From: Streptomonospora sp. PA3
Lineage (GTDB): Bacteria > Actinomycetota > Actinomycetes > Streptosporangiales > Streptosporangiaceae
Length of the DNA stretch: 64,000 bases
Direction: 5' to 3'
NCBI RefSeq assembly: GCF_009728995.1
Contig: NZ_VTZW01000016.1
Coordinates: forward strand, 206,421 to 270,420
Under the pieces are notes generated by a model. The model was not told the origin of the DNA. It was given only the letters and a program-made list of their open reading frames with translations, and did no database searches. Below, one piece after another: positions 49,143-60,303 of the stretch; position 1 is the stretch's first letter; each line of letters begins with the position of its first letter. The translations under genes were made by a program, and so were the position numbers.

Positions 49143-50282
49143 TCAGGCCGCGGTGGCGACCCGCAGGAGCGGCACGCGCAGTTCGGCGGCGGTCAGCGAG
49201 CCGTGGTGGCCGACGAGCGTGCTCAGCGTGCGTTCGGACTCGGGCGCGACCAGGGCGGTGGCCCCGCGCGCCAGGGCGATGACGTCGCCGATCCGCGGCC
49301 GCACCGCGTCGTCGACCTCCCCGAACAGGCCCCGGGCCAGCGCCTCGTCGCGGGTGAGGACCAGGGCGCGCTCGCCCAGGAGCTCGCGCCAGGCGTCGGC
49401 GACGTCGGAGGCGGCGCCCTCGCGGGTGTAGACCTGCCGGGCGCGCGGTTCGCCCGCGCGCAGGCGCACCCCCGCGTTGAACGCGGGTTCGGTCTCGATG
49501 TCGATGCGGGTCTGGGGCGCGGTGTCGACCATGCCGTGGTCGGCGGTGATGTAGAGGGCGGTGTCGGGCGGCAGGGAGTCGGCGATCTGCTCGGCGAGAC
49601 GGTCGACGTAGCCCAGGTGCAGCCGCCAGTACGGGGAGTCGACGCCGCAGACGTGGCCGAAGGAGTCCAGGTCGGAATGGTAGACGAAGGCCAGGACCCG
49701 GTCGTCGCCGGCCAGCGCCTCGCCGGCGCGCACGGCCAGCTCGGTGATGCTGTCGGCGCCGACGTAGCGGCTGCCGCGCGCGGAGGCGCGGCTCAGCCCG
49801 CTGCCCCGGTAGGCGTCGGCGGCGATGTAGGCGGTGCGCACGCCCGCGCGCTCGGCGCGCTCATAGGCGGTGGCGTGCGGTTGCCAGTCCTCCGGAACGA
49901 TCTCGGGGTCGCCCCACCGCAGCTGGTTCAGCAGGCGCTCGGTGCCGGGGATGGCCACCTGGTAGCCGACGACGCCGTGGTGGCCGGGCGCCAGACCGGT
50001 GCCCACGGTGGTGAGGCTGGTGGCGGTGGTCGTGGGGCACCCGGCGGCGATGGGGCGGCCGGAGTCCAGCAGCCCGGCCAGGAAGGGGGCGTGCGCCCGG
50101 TTCTCGCGCAGCAGTTCCCAGCCCATGCCGTCGACGAGCAGTACGCAAGCTCGCCGCGTGGGCGGCAGCCCCAGCGGGTCGGGCTCGCCGGGCACACCCA
50201 GCGACGCCAGGACCGAGGGGGTCAGCGCTGCCAGCGACGCGTCGTAGCGGGGAGCGTCGAGGTCGTCGATCTCTGCGGGCAC
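49143..50282 (-). CDS. Alkaline-phosphatase-superfamily nucleotide pyrophosphatase/phosphodiesterase
   Basis: A 379-residue enzyme starting VPAEIDDLDAPRYD; GAGAGG lies eight bases before the GTG. Metal ligands and nucleophile follow the NPP pattern: LLVDGMGWELL (Asp), CPTTTATSLTTVGTGLAPG (Thr nucleophile), YHSDLDSFGHVCG (Asp and His) and ITADHGMVD (Asp-His). It should cleave phosphodiester or phosphoanhydride bonds. No signal peptide is visible, so it is probably cytosolic. Homologues sit near DUF5998 genes in actinobacteria, as here. Confidence 0.9.
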   Translation of the reverse strand: MPAEIDDLDAPRYDASLAALTPSVLASLGVPGEPDPLGLPPTRRACVLLVDGMGWELLRENRAHAPFLAGLLDSGRPIAAGCPTTTATSLTTVGTGLAPGHHGVVGYQVAIPGTERLLNQLRWGDPEIVPEDWQPHATAYERAERAGVRTAYIAADAYRGSGLSRASARGSRYVGADSITELAVRAGEALAGDDRVLAFVYHSDLDSFGHVCGVDSPYWRLHLGYVDRLAEQIADSLPPDTALYITADHGMVDTAPQTRIDIETEPAFNAGVRLRAGEPRARQVYTREGAASDVADAWRELLGERALVLTRDEALARGLFGEVDDAVRPRIGDVIALARGATALVAPESERTLSTLVGHHGSLTAAELRVPLLRVATAA

Positions 50283-50409
50283 GGGCGGTCGCCTCTCGCT
50301 GGTCGCCTGCTTGCCGGGGCGGCGGCCGGGCGCCCGGCCGCCGGTCCTCGCGCGGATCGCCGATCGGGCCGGGCGGGCCCGGCGGCCGCGCACGTCCGCG
50401 CGTTCGCGG

Positions 50410-51003
50410 TCAGGTGCCGGTGGCCTCGCACAGCACGTCGGTGAAGTGGATCAGATTGGCCACGGAGTCGGAGCCGTCGGCGGTCTGGCTGACCCGCACG
50501 GTCAGCGGCTCGGCGGTGATGGCGCCGGTGTAGCCGTGGTCGAGCTCGCAGGACTCGTCGTTGCAGGAGGCCGGCTCCAGGTCGATGTTGGCGATCGCCC
50601 CGGGGCTCACGCCGAGCCCGATGCTCAGCACGGCCTCGTTGGGCAGGGTGCCGGGCACGTAGTTGGCGGGATCGGAGACCACGCGGGTGAGCGCCACCGA
50701 CTGGATGTTGCCCAGCCGGATGGCGTCGGTGGTGGTGGATGCGTGCGGGCGGCTCCCCGCTTCGGCGGGCGGGTGTTCGTCGGTGTGGCAGACCAGGAGC
50801 CGGGTCGGGGTCAGCAGCAGCACGGTGATGTGCCGCCGCATCTCCAGAGCGGGGTCGAAGGTGGCCTCATGGTGCACCACGAAGGCCTCGGCCTCCTCGT
50901 CGCCGAGCGCTGTGGCGAGAGCGTCGATGACCAGGGCCGGGTAGTAGCCGCTGCGCTCGATCTCCGAGCGCCAGTCGGTGGAGACGGCACGCGTTTTCCT
51001 CAT
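50410..51003 (-). CDS. DUF5998 family protein
   Basis: A 197-residue soluble protein starting MRKTRAVSTDWRSEIERSGYYPALV. Characteristic stretches are DEEAEAFVVHHEATFD, VLLLTPTRLLVCHTDEH and the C-terminal ANLIHFTDVLCEATGT. Two Cys in CNDESCELDHGYTG could pair or bind metal. It is conserved in actinobacteria with no established function that I know of. It is encoded just upstream of, and on the same strand as, the nucleotide pyrophosphatase, so they probably form one transcript. It diverges from a small proline-rich gene. Confidence 0.8.
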   Translation of the reverse strand: MRKTRAVSTDWRSEIERSGYYPALVIDALATALGDEEAEAFVVHHEATFDPALEMRRHITVLLLTPTRLLVCHTDEHPPAEAGSRPHASTTTDAIRLGNIQSVALTRVVSDPANYVPGTLPNEAVLSIGLGVSPGAIANIDLEPASCNDESCELDHGYTGAITAEPLTVRVSQTADGSDSVANLIHFTDVLCEATGT

Positions 51004-51130
51004 GCTTCCATCCTGCCTTCTCCTCAGGACGGATCGCACCCGCATGCCGCGGTGGATCGCGGGCCGCCCGGCCTCCGCGCCGCGGGCCGGGGAGGTGGAA
51101 AGCCCGGCGATAGCGGGTAGTCCTCGTGGC

Positions 51131-51298
51131 ATGTACGCAACCGTGCCTCCCGTACCGGCACCTCCCGAGCCCGGCGGCCCGCCGCTGCCCGAGCCGGGGC
51201 CGCTGCCGCCCGACCCCGATCCGGATCCCGAGCCCGGCCCGGGTCCGGGGCCCGGGCCGCTGCCGCCCGATCCGGAGCCCCAGCCCGAACCGGCCTGA
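51131..51298 (+). CDS. Proline-rich microprotein
   Basis: A 55-residue frame, MYATVPPVPAPPEPGG followed by Pro/Asp/Glu/Gly repeats (PDPDPDPEPGPGPGPG) and ending PQPEPA. It is too short for most gene callers. Three things support it: TAGTCC (51118-51123) ends seven bases before the ATG, the leaderless spacing seen elsewhere in this window; an 18-bp palindrome follows immediately after the stop; and it lies in an otherwise unexplained gap. It has no hydrophobic segment. It could instead be a chance low-complexity frame in GC-rich DNA. Confidence 0.4.
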   Translation: MYATVPPVPAPPEPGGPPLPEPGPLPPDPDPDPEPGPGPGPGPLPPDPEPQPEPA

Positions 51299-51299
51299 C

Positions 51300-51317
51300 C
51301 CGGCCCGGCCGGGCCGG
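51300..51317. terminator. 18-bp GC palindrome after the microprotein
   Basis: CCGGCCCGG followed directly by its complement starts two bases after the microprotein stop. It can fold into a tight hairpin and end that short transcript, or the convergent one from 51373. Confidence 0.4.
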
Positions 51318-51372
51318 CGGAGGGCTCCGTACGCGGCCCGGCGCCCGCCGGCGGCCCTTCCGCGGCACCCTG

Positions 51373-54096
51373 CTAGAACGTCACGTTGCGCAGCCGCCGC
51401 GGCCCGGAGTCCAGGCGCCGGTCGGGCGGCTCCCGCAGCCACACGCGGGCCCCCAGCACATGGGCGCCCGTGGAGTTGACGATCACCGGGTCCAGCTCGA
51501 TGTGGGCGACCTCGGGGAAGGCGTCGACCAGCCGGGAGACCCGTACCAGTGTCTCCTCCAGCGCCTCGACGTCGGGCTGCTCGGCCAGGCTGGTGGCGCC
51601 CGCGGGCAGGCCGAACAGCAGCGGCGCCGCGCGCACCGCGTGCACCAGGTCGGAGGCGTCGGTGTCGGTGAGCGGGGCCAGCCGGAACGCGCGGTCGTCG
51701 AGCAGTTCCGCGGTCACGTCGGCCAGTCCGAAACCGACGACCGAGCCGAACGAGAGGTTCTCGCCCGCACGGATGACCGTGGGCACGCCCGGGACGACCA
51801 TGGGCTGCACGACCAGCCTGGCGTCGGACCCGAGGCGGTCGTCGAGCGCGGTGAAGGCGCCGGCCACGTCGCCGGCCGAGTACAGGTCGGCGCGGATGCC
51901 GCTGCCGCCCGCACGCAGCCGCAGGTCGGGGGCGTTGGCCTTGAGCACCACCGGGTAGCCCAGCCGCTCAGCGGCCTCCACCGCCTCCTGCTCGCTGTGC
52001 ACCGGGATGTAGGGCACCGCGTCGATGCCGTAGCACGACAGCAGCGCATAGGCGGTCTCACGGTCGGCGGCCGACTCCTCACTGCCCACGGGCTCACTGG
52101 TGAACCAGACGGTCTGGCTGTCCTGCGCCGAATCGCTCTTGGCCAGCGCCTCGTCCACGATGGCCCTGGCCCGCGCGCCGTCGATGTCGGCCAGTTCGGG
52201 GTGGCGGCCGCTCTCGCGCCGGCGCCACAGCGCATAGCGGGTGGCGTGCGCCAGGGCGCGCACGGCGTCCTCGGGTGCGGGGTAGGAGGGGATGGACCCC
52301 GCGGCGGTCTCGCCGTTCTCGCCGATCTGCCGCAGTTCGGCGGGCAGCCCCTGGTAGCCGAGGTAGGTGGTGACGATCGGTTTGTCCGCGGCGGCGGCCT
52401 TGGCCCGCATGACCTCGGCGACGTCGTCGGAGATGGGCGTGAGCGCGGGGATGAACACCACAACCACGGCGTCCACGCCGTCGTCGGCCAGCGCGGCGGT
52501 CAGCGCCCGGTCGAAGTCCTCGGCGGTGGCGCTGGGGCCCAGGGCCACCGGATCGCGGGGCTTGAGGCCCTGGCGCAAGCAGGCGTCCTTGACCAGCAGG
52601 CCCAGCGAGTCGGAGTTGCCGACGATGCCCACCTTGGGGCCGGCGGGCAGCGGCTGGTAGGCGAAGAGCTGGGCGACGTCGAACATCTGGGTGATGTCGT
52701 CCACGCGCACCACCCCGGCCTGCTCGAACAGCGAGGTGACCGCGTAGTCGGGCAGCGAGAGCGCTCCGGCCGCGTGCCCGCTGGGCACGCCCTGGGACGA
52801 GCCGCCGCTGCGCACGGCCACCACCGGCTTCTGCTTGGCCAGCCGGCGGGCCAGGCGGGTGAACTTGCGCGGGTTGCCCAGCGACTCCAGGTACTGCAGC
52901 ACGACCTTGGTGGCGGGGTCCTCCTGCCAGTACTGCACGAGGTCGTTTCCGGAGACGTCGGCCCGGTTGCCCGCCGAGACGAAGGTCGACAGGCCCATGC
53001 CGCGCTCGGCGACGCGCTGCAGGATCGCGCGGCCCAGCGCACCGGACTGGGAGAAGAACCCGATGGGCCCGCGCGGCGGCACGTAGGGCGCGAGGGTGGC
53101 GTTGAGGGAGACCTCCGGGTCGGTGTTGGCGATGCCCAGGCAGTTGGGGCCGATCACGCGCATCCCGGCGGCGCGCGCGGTCGTCACCAGCCGGTCCTGG
53201 CGCTCGCGGCCCTCGGGCCCGGCCTCGCCGAATCCGGAGCTGACCACGACCAGCCCGTGCACGCCCTTCTGCGCGCACTCCTCGACCACGTCGGTGACCA
53301 TGTCGGCGCGCACGGCCACCACCGCGAGGTCCACCGAGTCGGGCACGTCGAGGATGCCGGCGTAGGCGCGCACGCCCGCGACCGCCTTGGCCGTGGGGTG
53401 CACGGGGTAGACCGGCCCCTGGAAGTCGCCGGCCAGCAGGTTGCGCAGCACCGACTGGCCGATGGTGTGGGCGGTGCGGCTGGCGCCGATGACCGCGACC
53501 GAACCGGGGAAGAGCAGCCGCGCGATGGAGCGGGACTCGGCGCGCTGCTCGCGGGCGCGCATGACCTCCTGGGCGTCGTGGGTGGGCTCCAGATCCAGGG
53601 TGAGGCGGATGACGCCCTCGTCGAAGGACTGCTGGGCGGTGTACCCGGCCTCGCGGAACACGTTGGTCATGCGCCGGTTCTCCGGCAGCACGTCGGCGAT
53701 GAAGCGGCGCACGCCCCGCTCCAGAGCGGCCGCGGCGATGTGCTCCAGCAGCACCGAGGCGAGCCCGCGGCCCTGGTGGGCGTCCTCGACGACGAAGGCG
53801 ACCTCGGCCTCGTCGGGGGCCACCTTGTCGTAGCGCACCACCGCCACCATGACGTCGGAGATGGTGGCGATCAGCGCCACGCGGTTGTCGTAGTCGACGT
53901 TGGTGAAGCGCTCCACGTCGCGCGCGGAGAGCTTGGGGTAGGGCGCGAAGAAGCGGTAGTAGATGGTCTCCGGCGACAGGCGGCTGTGGAAGGCGCGCAG
54001 CAGCTCGGCGTCGTCGGGGGTGATCGGGCGCAGGTGCGCGGTGCCGCCGTCGGTGAGTACGACGTCAGCTTCCCAGTGGTTCGGGTATGACTGCAC
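51373..54096 (-). CDS. GNAT acetyltransferase fused to ADP-forming acyl-CoA synthetase (Pat-like)
   Basis: A 907-residue two-part protein. Residues about 15-180 are a GNAT domain (EAEVAFVVEDAHQGRGLASVLLEHI is the acetyl-CoA loop). A CoA-binding Rossmann domain follows (SVAVIGASRTAHTIGQSVLR, about 205-225), then succinyl-CoA-ligase-like domains (GFFSQSGALG; PSGHAAGALSLP with the conserved His) and an ATP-grasp domain (AERLGYPVVLKANAPDL, about 700-905). This is the organisation of bacterial protein lysine acetyltransferases such as Pat/PatA, which inactivate acyl-CoA synthetases. Here the GNAT domain is N-terminal, as in actinobacterial members. Whether the synthetase part is active cannot be judged. 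Confidence 0.9.
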   Translation of the reverse strand: MQSYPNHWEADVVLTDGGTAHLRPITPDDAELLRAFHSRLSPETIYYRFFAPYPKLSARDVERFTNVDYDNRVALIATISDVMVAVVRYDKVAPDEAEVAFVVEDAHQGRGLASVLLEHIAAAALERGVRRFIADVLPENRRMTNVFREAGYTAQQSFDEGVIRLTLDLEPTHDAQEVMRAREQRAESRSIARLLFPGSVAVIGASRTAHTIGQSVLRNLLAGDFQGPVYPVHPTAKAVAGVRAYAGILDVPDSVDLAVVAVRADMVTDVVEECAQKGVHGLVVVSSGFGEAGPEGRERQDRLVTTARAAGMRVIGPNCLGIANTDPEVSLNATLAPYVPPRGPIGFFSQSGALGRAILQRVAERGMGLSTFVSAGNRADVSGNDLVQYWQEDPATKVVLQYLESLGNPRKFTRLARRLAKQKPVVAVRSGGSSQGVPSGHAAGALSLPDYAVTSLFEQAGVVRVDDITQMFDVAQLFAYQPLPAGPKVGIVGNSDSLGLLVKDACLRQGLKPRDPVALGPSATAEDFDRALTAALADDGVDAVVVVFIPALTPISDDVAEVMRAKAAAADKPIVTTYLGYQGLPAELRQIGENGETAAGSIPSYPAPEDAVRALAHATRYALWRRRESGRHPELADIDGARARAIVDEALAKSDSAQDSQTVWFTSEPVGSEESAADRETAYALLSCYGIDAVPYIPVHSEQEAVEAAERLGYPVVLKANAPDLRLRAGGSGIRADLYSAGDVAGAFTALDDRLGSDARLVVQPMVVPGVPTVIRAGENLSFGSVVGFGLADVTAELLDDRAFRLAPLTDTDASDLVHAVRAAPLLFGLPAGATSLAEQPDVEALEETLVRVSRLVDAFPEVAHIELDPVIVNSTGAHVLGARVWLREPPDRRLDSGPRRLRNVTF

Positions 54097-54311
54097 GGTT
54101 TGAGCCTATTCGAGTCGTCGCGGGTGTGACGGGACTCACCCGCCCCGCCGTCGATTCGGACTTTCGGGCAGCCGGTCCGATATCACGCAGCTCTGCCACT
54201 TCGTTACACGACGTCTCCCTCTAACCTGTTAACGTCTGTCAGCACACAGGCTCTTCGGGCATGATCGCGCACAGTCCCCCATATCGGGACCGCAAGGTGG
54301 TGGGCAAGGCA
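54097..54311. promoter_or_regulatory. Divergent region between the Pat-like and PfkB genes
   Basis: A 215-bp gap of comparatively AT-rich sequence with both promoters. It contains GTTAAC (54228-54233) within CTAACCTGTTAACGTCTGT, a good candidate for a -10 region of the PfkB gene. I see no clear repeated operator. Confidence 0.35.
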
Positions 54312-55211
54312 ATGGCACGAGTGGTCGTGATCGGCGATCTCATGACCGACAGCGTCGCACGGGCGTTCTACCCTCTCGCGCGCGGAAGCGACACCCCCGC
54401 ATCCGTGCTCACCTACGGCGGCGGTTCGGGCGCGAACGTGGCCGCGTGGCTGGCCATGGAGGGCGTCGACACCATCTTCGTGGGCCGCCGCGGCTCCGAC
54501 ATCACCGGCCGCACCCGCGAGATGGAGCTGATGGGCTACGGGGTCGACTCCCGGCTCGTCATGGACCCCGAGCGGGCCACCGGCACCTGCGTGGTCATGA
54601 TCACCCACAAGGGCGACCGCACCATGCTCAGCGACCCCGGCGCCAACGCCCGCCTCCAGCCCGAGGACCTGCCGCGCGACGTCTTCGGCCCCGACGGCCA
54701 CCTGCACGTCTCCGGGTTCACGCTGATCAACCCCGATTCCCGGCGCGCCGCCCGGATGGCGCTGCGGATGGCGCGGGAGTCCGGGATGTCGATCTCGGTG
54801 GACGGCGGATCCCACGCCCCGCTGGAGCGCGCGGGAGCCGAGAACTTCCTGGACTGGACCAACGGTGCCCGGCTGCTGTTCGCCAACACCCGCCAGGCCA
54901 AGGTGCTGACCGGCCGCGAGGAGCCGGAGGCGGCGGCCAAGGTGCTCACCGCCTGGTACCCCAACGTCGTCATCAAGCTCGGCGACGAGGGCGCGCTGTG
55001 GGCCTCCAAGACCCGCGACGACCTGGAGACCGCACCGGCCGAGCCCGTCGAGCCCTCCCCCGGATCCATCGGCGCCGGGGACGCGTTCATCGCCGGCTTC
55101 CTGCCGTCCTGGCTGGCCGGCAAGCACCCCAAGGACTCCCTCATCCGCGCCCAGGCCCTGGCCGCCCGCGCCCTCCACCAGCCCGGCGCCCGCCCCGACC
55201 TGGGCGACTGA
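54312..55211 (+). CDS. PfkB-family sugar/nucleoside kinase
   Basis: A 299-residue kinase starting MARVVVIGDLMTDSVARAF; the AAGG in GGGCAAGGCA lies just before the ATG. The first family signature YGGGSGANVAAWLAMEGVD (about 36-54) and the second GSIGAGDAFIAGF (about 253-265), with catalytic Asp in GAGD, are both intact. VVIKLGDEGALW is the usual strand before the active site. It phosphorylates a ribose-like or ketose substrate with ATP; the sequence does not fix which. It is monocistronic and convergent with the RecQ-like gene. Confidence 0.9.
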   Translation: MARVVVIGDLMTDSVARAFYPLARGSDTPASVLTYGGGSGANVAAWLAMEGVDTIFVGRRGSDITGRTREMELMGYGVDSRLVMDPERATGTCVVMITHKGDRTMLSDPGANARLQPEDLPRDVFGPDGHLHVSGFTLINPDSRRAARMALRMARESGMSISVDGGSHAPLERAGAENFLDWTNGARLLFANTRQAKVLTGREEPEAAAKVLTAWYPNVVIKLGDEGALWASKTRDDLETAPAEPVEPSPGSIGAGDAFIAGFLPSWLAGKHPKDSLIRAQALAARALHQPGARPDLGD

Positions 55212-55248
55212 CACACCCTGCGCTACCCGGCGCGCCGACCGGCAGGGC

Positions 55249-57444
<2,196 letters not shown>

Positions 57445-57514
57445 GGGTCCTTGCTACCAGAAGCGGCGGTCGGCGGGCCGCGCTCCTCCACAGGCGCGGG
57501 CCGCGGGCCGCCGC

Positions 57515-57889
57515 CTACTCCGGCCCCCGGCCGCCGTCGCCGCGGCCCTGCCGGGAGCGCTCGACCGCGTCGGCCAGCTCGTCGGCGATCAGGTGCTCGG
57601 CGCTGATCTCGCCGCGGCTGTAGGCCACACGCCCCAGGGTCTGGGCGAGGACGGGCACGGTGAGGAACTGGAACAGCGCGGCCAGACCCAGCCATGCGGC
57701 CACCCGGATGTCGGGCAGCTGGAAGGCCGTGCCCGCCAGGATCAGCACCAGGGCGACGGTGTCGGGCTTGGTGGCCGCGTGCACCCGCCCCAGCAGCGTG
57801 GGAAAGCGCACCAGCCCGACCGTGCCGACGAAGGCGAACGCCGCCCCCAGCGGCAGCAGCACGGCGGTGGCGATGTCAGCCGCGGTCAT
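57515..57889 (-). CDS. mnhG: Monovalent cation/H+ antiporter subunit G
   Basis: A 124-residue membrane protein with three helices (about 5-27, 38-60 and 65-88). The hallmark VGLVRFPTLLGRVHAATKPDT lies after the first helix. Helix three (LGLAALFQFLTVPVLAQTLG) is followed by a charged tail of about 35 residues. It is the smallest terminal subunit of the Mrp/Mnh complex, needed for assembly of the multisubunit Na+(K+)/H+ antiporter. It overlaps the end of mnhF by 14 bp and is the last gene of the operon. Confidence 0.9.
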   Translation of the reverse strand: MTAADIATAVLLPLGAAFAFVGTVGLVRFPTLLGRVHAATKPDTVALVLILAGTAFQLPDIRVAAWLGLAALFQFLTVPVLAQTLGRVAYSRGEISAEHLIADELADAVERSRQGRGDGGRGPE

Positions 57890-58154
57890 GGGCCCTCCTC
57901 TCCGCGAAGCGGGCGGCGGTCAGTGTGCCGACGAACCCCAGCAGGGCGAAGGTGATCACCAGTCCGATGTAGGCGGGATCGCCCCGCAGCCCCACCTCGA
58001 CCGCGATGAAGCTCACCAGCAGTACCGACGTGGCGTTGAGGCACACCAGCCGGTCCATCACCGAGGGCCCGCGCACGAGCCGGTACAGCGTCAGCAGCAC
58101 CGCCGCCCCCAGCAGGGCGAAGGTGGCGGTGTAGGCGTAGTCCAGGACGTTCAC
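57876..58154 (-). CDS. mnhF: Monovalent cation/H+ antiporter subunit F
   Basis: A 92-residue three-helix protein starting VNVLDYAYTATFALLGAAV. Its GTG overlaps the mnhE stop (GTGA). The signature RLVRGPSVMDRLVCLNATSV follows helix 1, and VEVGLRGDPAYIGLVITFALLGFVGT covers the later helices. It is part of the small-subunit group (E-F-G) of the Mrp antiporter. Confidence 0.9.
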   Translation of the reverse strand: MNVLDYAYTATFALLGAAVLLTLYRLVRGPSVMDRLVCLNATSVLLVSFIAVEVGLRGDPAYIGLVITFALLGFVGTLTAARFAERRAHDRG

Positions 58155-58780
58155 GGGGTCTCCTCCTCGGATGCGCGCAGCTGCCGCTCCTCCTGCTCGA
58201 ACTCCTCGATGTCGCGCAGGGTGCCGAACGCGCGGACGAACAGCTCCTCGGTGCGCCGCACCTGGCGGCGCAGCTGGCGCACCGCCCGCTCCGAGGCGAC
58301 CGGCGTGCCGTGCACGTAGATCACGCCCTCCTCCCGGTTCAGCTCGATCACCAGGCTGCCGGTGATCAGGGAGAGCCCGCCGATGACCATGGCCAGCAGC
58401 AGGTCGGAGTCGGTGCGCAGGGGAACCGAGACGATGGCGCCGCGCATCCGCCCGGGCCGCCACAGCGCGTGGAAGGCCACCCGCAGGCTGGAGCCGACCA
58501 TCTCCACCGCGATGTGCGCGCACAGCAGGAGTGCGTGCACCGGTCGGAAGCGCAGCCGCACGGGCAGGTGCGGCAGCCGCGCCGCCGCATAGCACCCGCC
58601 CGCCACGGCGGCGCCGGCCAGCAGCGTGCCCGGGCTCGCGTCGCCCCACAGGATCGCCCACATGACCGTCAGCCACACGCCCATGGCCATGCGCCCCAGC
58701 ACCCGCTGGGGGACGGTGCGCACCGGGTCGGTGGCGGTGCGGGGCGGCGACGCGCCGCCGGGTCCGGGTCGCGCGGTCAT
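58151..58780 (-). CDS. mnhE: Monovalent cation/H+ antiporter subunit E
   Basis: A 209-residue protein starting MTARPGPGGASPPRTATDP with GGGGGAGGGGG upstream. It has an N-terminal Pro/Arg extension, helices at about 35-75 and 85-105, then the family stretch GSLVIELNREEGVIYVHGTP. A cytoplasmic charged tail of about 60 residues (RRTEELFVRAFGTLRDIEEF) is longer than in Bacillus MrpE. The ATG overlaps the mnhD stop (ATGA). MrpE is needed for membrane insertion and activity of the complex. Confidence 0.85.
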   Translation of the reverse strand: MTARPGPGGASPPRTATDPVRTVPQRVLGRMAMGVWLTVMWAILWGDASPGTLLAGAAVAGGCYAAARLPHLPVRLRFRPVHALLLCAHIAVEMVGSSLRVAFHALWRPGRMRGAIVSVPLRTDSDLLLAMVIGGLSLITGSLVIELNREEGVIYVHGTPVASERAVRQLRRQVRRTEELFVRAFGTLRDIEEFEQEERQLRASEEETP

Positions 58781-60303
58781 CGTGCCCCCTCCCCCAGCAC
58801 GGCCTCGATGTAGGCCGAGCCGTTGAGCAGGTCGTGCGCCGCGACGAAGGCGAGCTCCGACAGCGGACCGGCCGCGGCCGCCACGGCGAGCCCGGCGGCG
58901 ACCATCACGCCGGTCATGGTCGCCATGACCCGCAGGCCCCCCAGGTGGGAGCCGCGCTTGAGGCGTTCGCGGGCCTCGACCATGTCGGGCATCGGCGTCC
59001 CCCAGAAGCCGCGCACCCACACCCGGAAGACGGCGATGACGGTCAGCAGGCTGGTGGCCACCCCGGCGGCGAGGGCGGTGTAGACGGGCCAGCCGCCGGC
59101 GCCCACCGCCGCCTGGAACAGGGCGGCCTTGGCCACGAACCCCGACATCGGCGGCAGCCCCGCCAGGCTCATCGCGGGCAGGAAGAAGTACACCGACAGC
59201 ACCGGCGAGACGGTGTTGAGGCCGCGCATGGCGCGCAGCGAGCTGTGCCCGACGTACTGCCGGATCAGCCCGTTGACCAGGAACAGGCCGGCCTGCACGA
59301 CGATGTGGTGCACCAGGTAGACGATCACGCCCGCCAGGCCGGCCACCGAGTTCAGCCCGAGTCCGAAGATCATGAAACCGATGTGGCTGACCAGCGCGAA
59401 GGACATCAGCCGGTTGATGTCGTCCTGCACCATCGCGCCGAAGATGCCCACGACCATGGTCGCCACGGCGATGCAGAGCAGCACCGCGGTGATGTCGTCG
59501 CGCCCGAACAGCAGGGTCTGGGTGCGGATGATCGCGTAGACGGCGACCTTGGTCAGCAGGGCCGCGAAGATGGCCGAGATGCGGGTGATGGCCACGGGGT
59601 AGCTGTCGGGCAGCCAGAAGTGCATGGGCACCAGCGCGGCCTTGATGCCGAAGACCACCAGGAACAGCAGCGCCAGCACCATGCGCAGCTCTTCGGGTGC
59701 CGAACCCAGCTTCACCGCGACGTCGGCCAGGTTCACCGTGCCCGTCAGACCGTAGACCAGCGCGATCCCGGTCAGGAACAGGATGGAGGAGGTCAGGCTG
59801 ACGACGGTGTAGATCATGCTGGCCCGCACCCGGGCGCGGGTGGGAGCCTGGGTGATCAGCGCGTAGCTGGCCGTCAGCATCATCTCGAAGCCGACGAACA
59901 GGTTGAACAGGTCGCCGGCCAGGAAGCTCAGGCACACCCCCGCCGTCAGCACCAGGTAGATGGGGTGGAAGACCTGCGGCATGGCGCGGCTGAGGCCCGC
60001 GATGTCCTGGCCGATCGCGAACAGCTGCACCACCAGCAGCACGACCGCCGAGACCGCCAGCATCAGCGCCGAGAGCGGATCGGCGACCACCGTGATGCCC
60101 AGCGGCGCCCGCCAGGCCCCGGCCTGGCCGGCGAGGACCGTGCCGTCGGCGGTGGCCCGCAGCAGCAGGCCGGTGACGGCGACCACCGCGGCCAGCGCGG
60201 CCACCGCCACACCCTGCTGCAGGCGCGGGGCGCGGCGCATCAGCAGCGCGGCCGCGGCGCCCAGCAGCGGTACCACCACCGGCACGGCCAGCAGCACGTT
60301 CAC
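58777..60303 (-). CDS. mnhD: Monovalent cation/H+ antiporter subunit D
   Basis: A 508-residue polytopic protein with about 14 helices, homologous to the antiporter-like subunits of respiratory complex I. The conserved region FEMMLTASYALITQAPTRAR carries the essential helix-5 Glu. KAALVPMHFWLPDSYPVAIT carries the helix-7 Lys and His/Pro motif, and MSLAGLPPMSGFVAKAALF is typical of the broken helix. It forms a proton path in the Mrp complex. The GTG start overlaps the mnhC stop. Confidence 0.95.
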   Translation of the reverse strand: MNVLLAVPVVVPLLGAAAALLMRRAPRLQQGVAVAALAAVVAVTGLLLRATADGTVLAGQAGAWRAPLGITVVADPLSALMLAVSAVVLLVVQLFAIGQDIAGLSRAMPQVFHPIYLVLTAGVCLSFLAGDLFNLFVGFEMMLTASYALITQAPTRARVRASMIYTVVSLTSSILFLTGIALVYGLTGTVNLADVAVKLGSAPEELRMVLALLFLVVFGIKAALVPMHFWLPDSYPVAITRISAIFAALLTKVAVYAIIRTQTLLFGRDDITAVLLCIAVATMVVGIFGAMVQDDINRLMSFALVSHIGFMIFGLGLNSVAGLAGVIVYLVHHIVVQAGLFLVNGLIRQYVGHSSLRAMRGLNTVSPVLSVYFFLPAMSLAGLPPMSGFVAKAALFQAAVGAGGWPVYTALAAGVATSLLTVIAVFRVWVRGFWGTPMPDMVEARERLKRGSHLGGLRVMATMTGVMVAAGLAVAAAAGPLSELAFVAAHDLLNGSAYIEAVLGEGAR

